Translations under genes and position numbers: made by a program | From: GCA-2720975 sp964467985 | Lineage (GTDB): Bacteria; Planctomycetota; UBA1135; GCA-002686595 | Length of the DNA: 64,000 nucleotides | Direction: 5' to 3' | NCBI GenBank assembly: GCA_964467985.1 | Contig: CAYXTP010000005.1 | Location: 1 to 64,000 of the forward strand | Shown here: positions 62,203 to 64,000 of the stretch, one piece after another | Layout of the letters: each line of letters starts with the position of its first letter | How positions within the stretch are numbered: the first letter of the stretch is position 1 | The notes under the pieces: model-generated | The model's database searches: none | What the model saw: only the letters and a program-made list of their open reading frames with translations | What the model was told of the DNA's origin: nothing

Positions 62203-63105
62203 CTAGGCGGGACTCGCGAGGGCTTGGGAAAGGTCGTTCGCCATTTGAAGCGCGGCCGCCCGCGCGGCGTCTTTCCAATGCTCAGCCCCGGAGTCCGTGG
62301 AGGCAAAGAGAATCCCGCGCGATGAATTAACGAGGGCGCCGTGGCAGCCGTTGGCAAACCCCCCAACCACATCTGCAGCTGTCGCACCCTGCGCTCCATA
62401 CCCAGGCAAGAGCAGGGGGGTCTGAGGCAACCGCCGACGCATGTCGGCCAGTTCGCCGGGGTGGGTCGCACCGACTACTGCGCCCACGCTCGACATTCCG
62501 CAGGCTCCGATGCGCTGCGCGCCCCAAGCGCCCACGGCCTCCGCGACCCGCTCGGCCAGACTCGGGGAGCCCGGAGTTTGGAACTCGGCGCTCGAGGGAT
62601 TTGAAGTGCGTACCAAGACGTAAAGCCCCGCGCCGGCCTCGTCACATGCTTCGAGGAAGGGCTGGATCGAATCGCTGCCCAGATAGGGGTTGATCGTCAA
62701 TGCATCGCACAACGTTGCCGGGTCCGCGCCGGGTCCGCCGCTGAGGAAGGTCCTTGCGTAGGCGGCCGCCGTGCTCCCGATGTCTCCGCGCTTGGCGTCA
62801 CCGATGACGACCAGACCACGCTCGTGGCTTGCGGCCACAACGGCCTCCCAAGCAGCGATCCCCTCAGGTCCGAGGACTTCGAAGAAGGCGGATTGCGGCT
62901 TCACTGCCGGCACCACGTCGGCCACGGCATCAAGGATGCCCACGAGGAAGCGCGTGACGTCCTGTGCGCATTCCTGCCGGGAGGCCTCGGGGTCTCGCAC
63001 GGCAGTGAATTCCCCTGGCATCAAATGAAGGTGCGGGTCGAGTCCAACGAGGCAGGGATTGCCCTTGGAGCGGACAGCTTGGTCGAGGCGGTCGGCGTAG
63101 TTCAT
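62203..63105 (-). CDS. pyrF: Orotidine 5'-phosphate decarboxylase
   Basis: A 300-residue type 2 OMP decarboxylase making UMP. The catalytic DAKRGDIGSTAAAYA with the Asp-Lys-Asp array is plain, LVGLDPHLHLMPG is near the start, and LLPGYGAQGATAAD binds phosphate. The length (about 300) fits the longer PyrF type. The ATG at 63105 was chosen; the longer open frame upstream is not conserved-looking. bshC follows after 10 bp. Confidence 0.95.
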   Translation of the reverse strand: MNYADRLDQAVRSKGNPCLVGLDPHLHLMPGEFTAVRDPEASRQECAQDVTRFLVGILDAVADVVPAVKPQSAFFEVLGPEGIAAWEAVVAASHERGLVVIGDAKRGDIGSTAAAYARTFLSGGPGADPATLCDALTINPYLGSDSIQPFLEACDEAGAGLYVLVRTSNPSSAEFQTPGSPSLAERVAEAVGAWGAQRIGACGMSSVGAVVGATHPGELADMRRRLPQTPLLLPGYGAQGATAADVVGGFANGCHGALVNSSRGILFASTDSGAEHWKDAARAAALQMANDLSQALASPA

Positions 63106-63148
63106 GGTGGGCCGCCATTGTCGCCTGCGCGCGGAGTTGTGGTACCCC

Positions 63149-64000
63149 CTAGGCTGGGTCTTCGCTGCGGTTGGCCGAGGTCGCGGCCTCCCGCACTTGG
63201 GCCTCGGGAACCAGAACGCCCACCGACACGACCAGGCGGAAAGCCTCTTCAACGCTGATGTCCAAGGGAATCAGATCTTCTGTGGAGATGAAGACCGTGT
63301 AGCCGGTCATCGGGATGGGCGATGAGGGGATGTAGACGGCCACCTTGTCGCCGCCGACTTGATCATTGAGCGCAGCCAGCCCGTTGCCCGTGACAAACCC
63401 GATGGACCAGATTCCCGGTCCTGGGTAAGGGGCGGCCACGACGCTGTCGAACTCCACCTCGTTATCGGACAGAAAGAAGTCCACCAGCTGTCTGGCGTGC
63501 GGGTAGACCGAGCGAACCAGCGGCAGGCGAGAGAGCATGCGGTCGGTTCCTGCAATGAGCGCGCGACCCAGGAACCCGCTTGCCAAGTAGCCCACAAGCA
63601 GAATCAGGCCCGCGGCGATGACGACGCCAGCCCAGATCCCCACCCGGTCCCGAACGGCCTCTCGAAGGATCTCGCCGTCGATCCCCAACGCGGTTAAGTC
63701 CCTCACAAAGCCCGCATGGTCGTCCCTGTACTTCTCTAGTGCGTCGTGGAAATTGCCTGCGGCGGCGCCCCCGTTGGCCACCATCATCTCGCGAATCGGC
63801 GCAGGCTGGCTCCCTTCATCGAGCAAGAACTCAGCGTCCGTGGGGTCGATGTCCGCCCAGCCCAAGACAGCCCAACCCGCCGAGTTGCTTTCGAGCGCCG
63901 AGTAAATCGAGCGGTTGACGGGCCCTGCCACATAGCGACTGATGAACTGCCCCACGCTGACGAAGACGAAGACCGTCAACATCGTGGGCAACACAACGGT
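63149..64000 (-). CDS. DUF502 membrane protein, cut by the window edge
   Basis: A partial gene; the start lies beyond base 64000. The 283 residues present have a membrane helix at the cut end (VLPTMLTVFVFVSVGQFI) and another near 120-145 (WAGVVIAAGLILLVGYLA), then a domain with the DUF502 pattern VAAPYPGPGIWSIGFVTG, VAVYIPSSPIPMTGYTVF and SVEEAFRLVVSVGV. Between the helices lies an unusual 90-residue soluble insertion (about 35-115). Function is not known. It precedes pyrF by 43 bp. Confidence 0.85.
   Translation of the reverse strand, partial: TVVLPTMLTVFVFVSVGQFISRYVAGPVNRSIYSALESNSAGWAVLGWADIDPTDAEFLLDEGSQPAPIREMMVANGGAAAGNFHDALEKYRDDHAGFVRDLTALGIDGEILREAVRDRVGIWAGVVIAAGLILLVGYLASGFLGRALIAGTDRMLSRLPLVRSVYPHARQLVDFFLSDNEVEFDSVVAAPYPGPGIWSIGFVTGNGLAALNDQVGGDKVAVYIPSSPIPMTGYTVFISTEDLIPLDISVEEAFRLVVSVGVLVPEAQVREAATSANRSEDPA

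Noticed and set aside
1..64000. Mobile elements, CRISPR arrays, rRNA
   Set aside because: No transposase or integrase, no regularly spaced repeats and no rRNA-like stretches were seen on either strand.

Overview
The window is a GC-rich bacterial chromosome segment of about 57 genes and one tRNA, with dense coding and many start/stop overlaps (ATGA, GTGA, TTGA). It most probably comes from a member of the Planctomycetota. The reasons are a secreted hydrolase whose Cys/Gly-rich N-terminal domain resembles ones I associate with Saltatorellus/Engelhardtia-like planctomycetes, abundant ECF sigma/anti-sigma pairs, a diderm envelope set (KdsD, KdsC, LptD-like protein, MltA, TatB) and little classic operon synteny. 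The phylum is inferred from remembered family resemblance, not from a search. No insertion sequence, prophage, integron or CRISPR array was seen.

Left part (1-17.9 kb): a secreted alpha/beta hydrolase, a class V aminotransferase, MltA, a ROK kinase, a MOSC protein, a TrkA-C membrane protein, a TPR lipoprotein, a MoxR ATPase and a Tat-like TIM-barrel protein. These are followed by an ECF sigma / anti-sigma / RseB-like lipoprotein operon with a plausible autoregulated promoter, an EF-hand-type calcium-repeat protein, tRNA-Arg(CCG), an SGNH hydrolase and a glycosyltransferase.

Middle (17.9-37 kb): purF divergent from pepN; a second ECF/zinc-finger anti-sigma pair leading into a DUF547 - PiT phosphate permease - polyferredoxin run; mnmH (tRNA selenouridine synthase); a third ECF/anti-sigma/DUF3106-like operon; a signal peptidase I with a large inserted domain; mgtE; aspartate kinase; a LeuA-like synthase; a TIM-barrel isomerase and tatB.

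Envelope and housekeeping block (37-49.5 kb): on the minus strand kdsD - kdsC - a 1,696-residue protein that appears to combine LptC-like, LptA/OstA-like and LptD-barrel regions - tatB - TIM barrel. On the plus strand a site-2 protease, scpA, thioredoxin, fmt, rsmB and a small membrane protein.

Origin block (49.6-64 kb), all on the minus strand: DUF502 (cut by the window edge), pyrF, bshC, bshB1, parA, bshA, cysteine desulfurase, dnaA, [583-bp non-coding gap with DnaA-box-like sites], dnaN, dciA (DUF721), gyrB. This looks like the chromosomal origin, with a complete bacillithiol (low-molecular-weight thiol) pathway wrapped around parA. recF and parB are not in the window.
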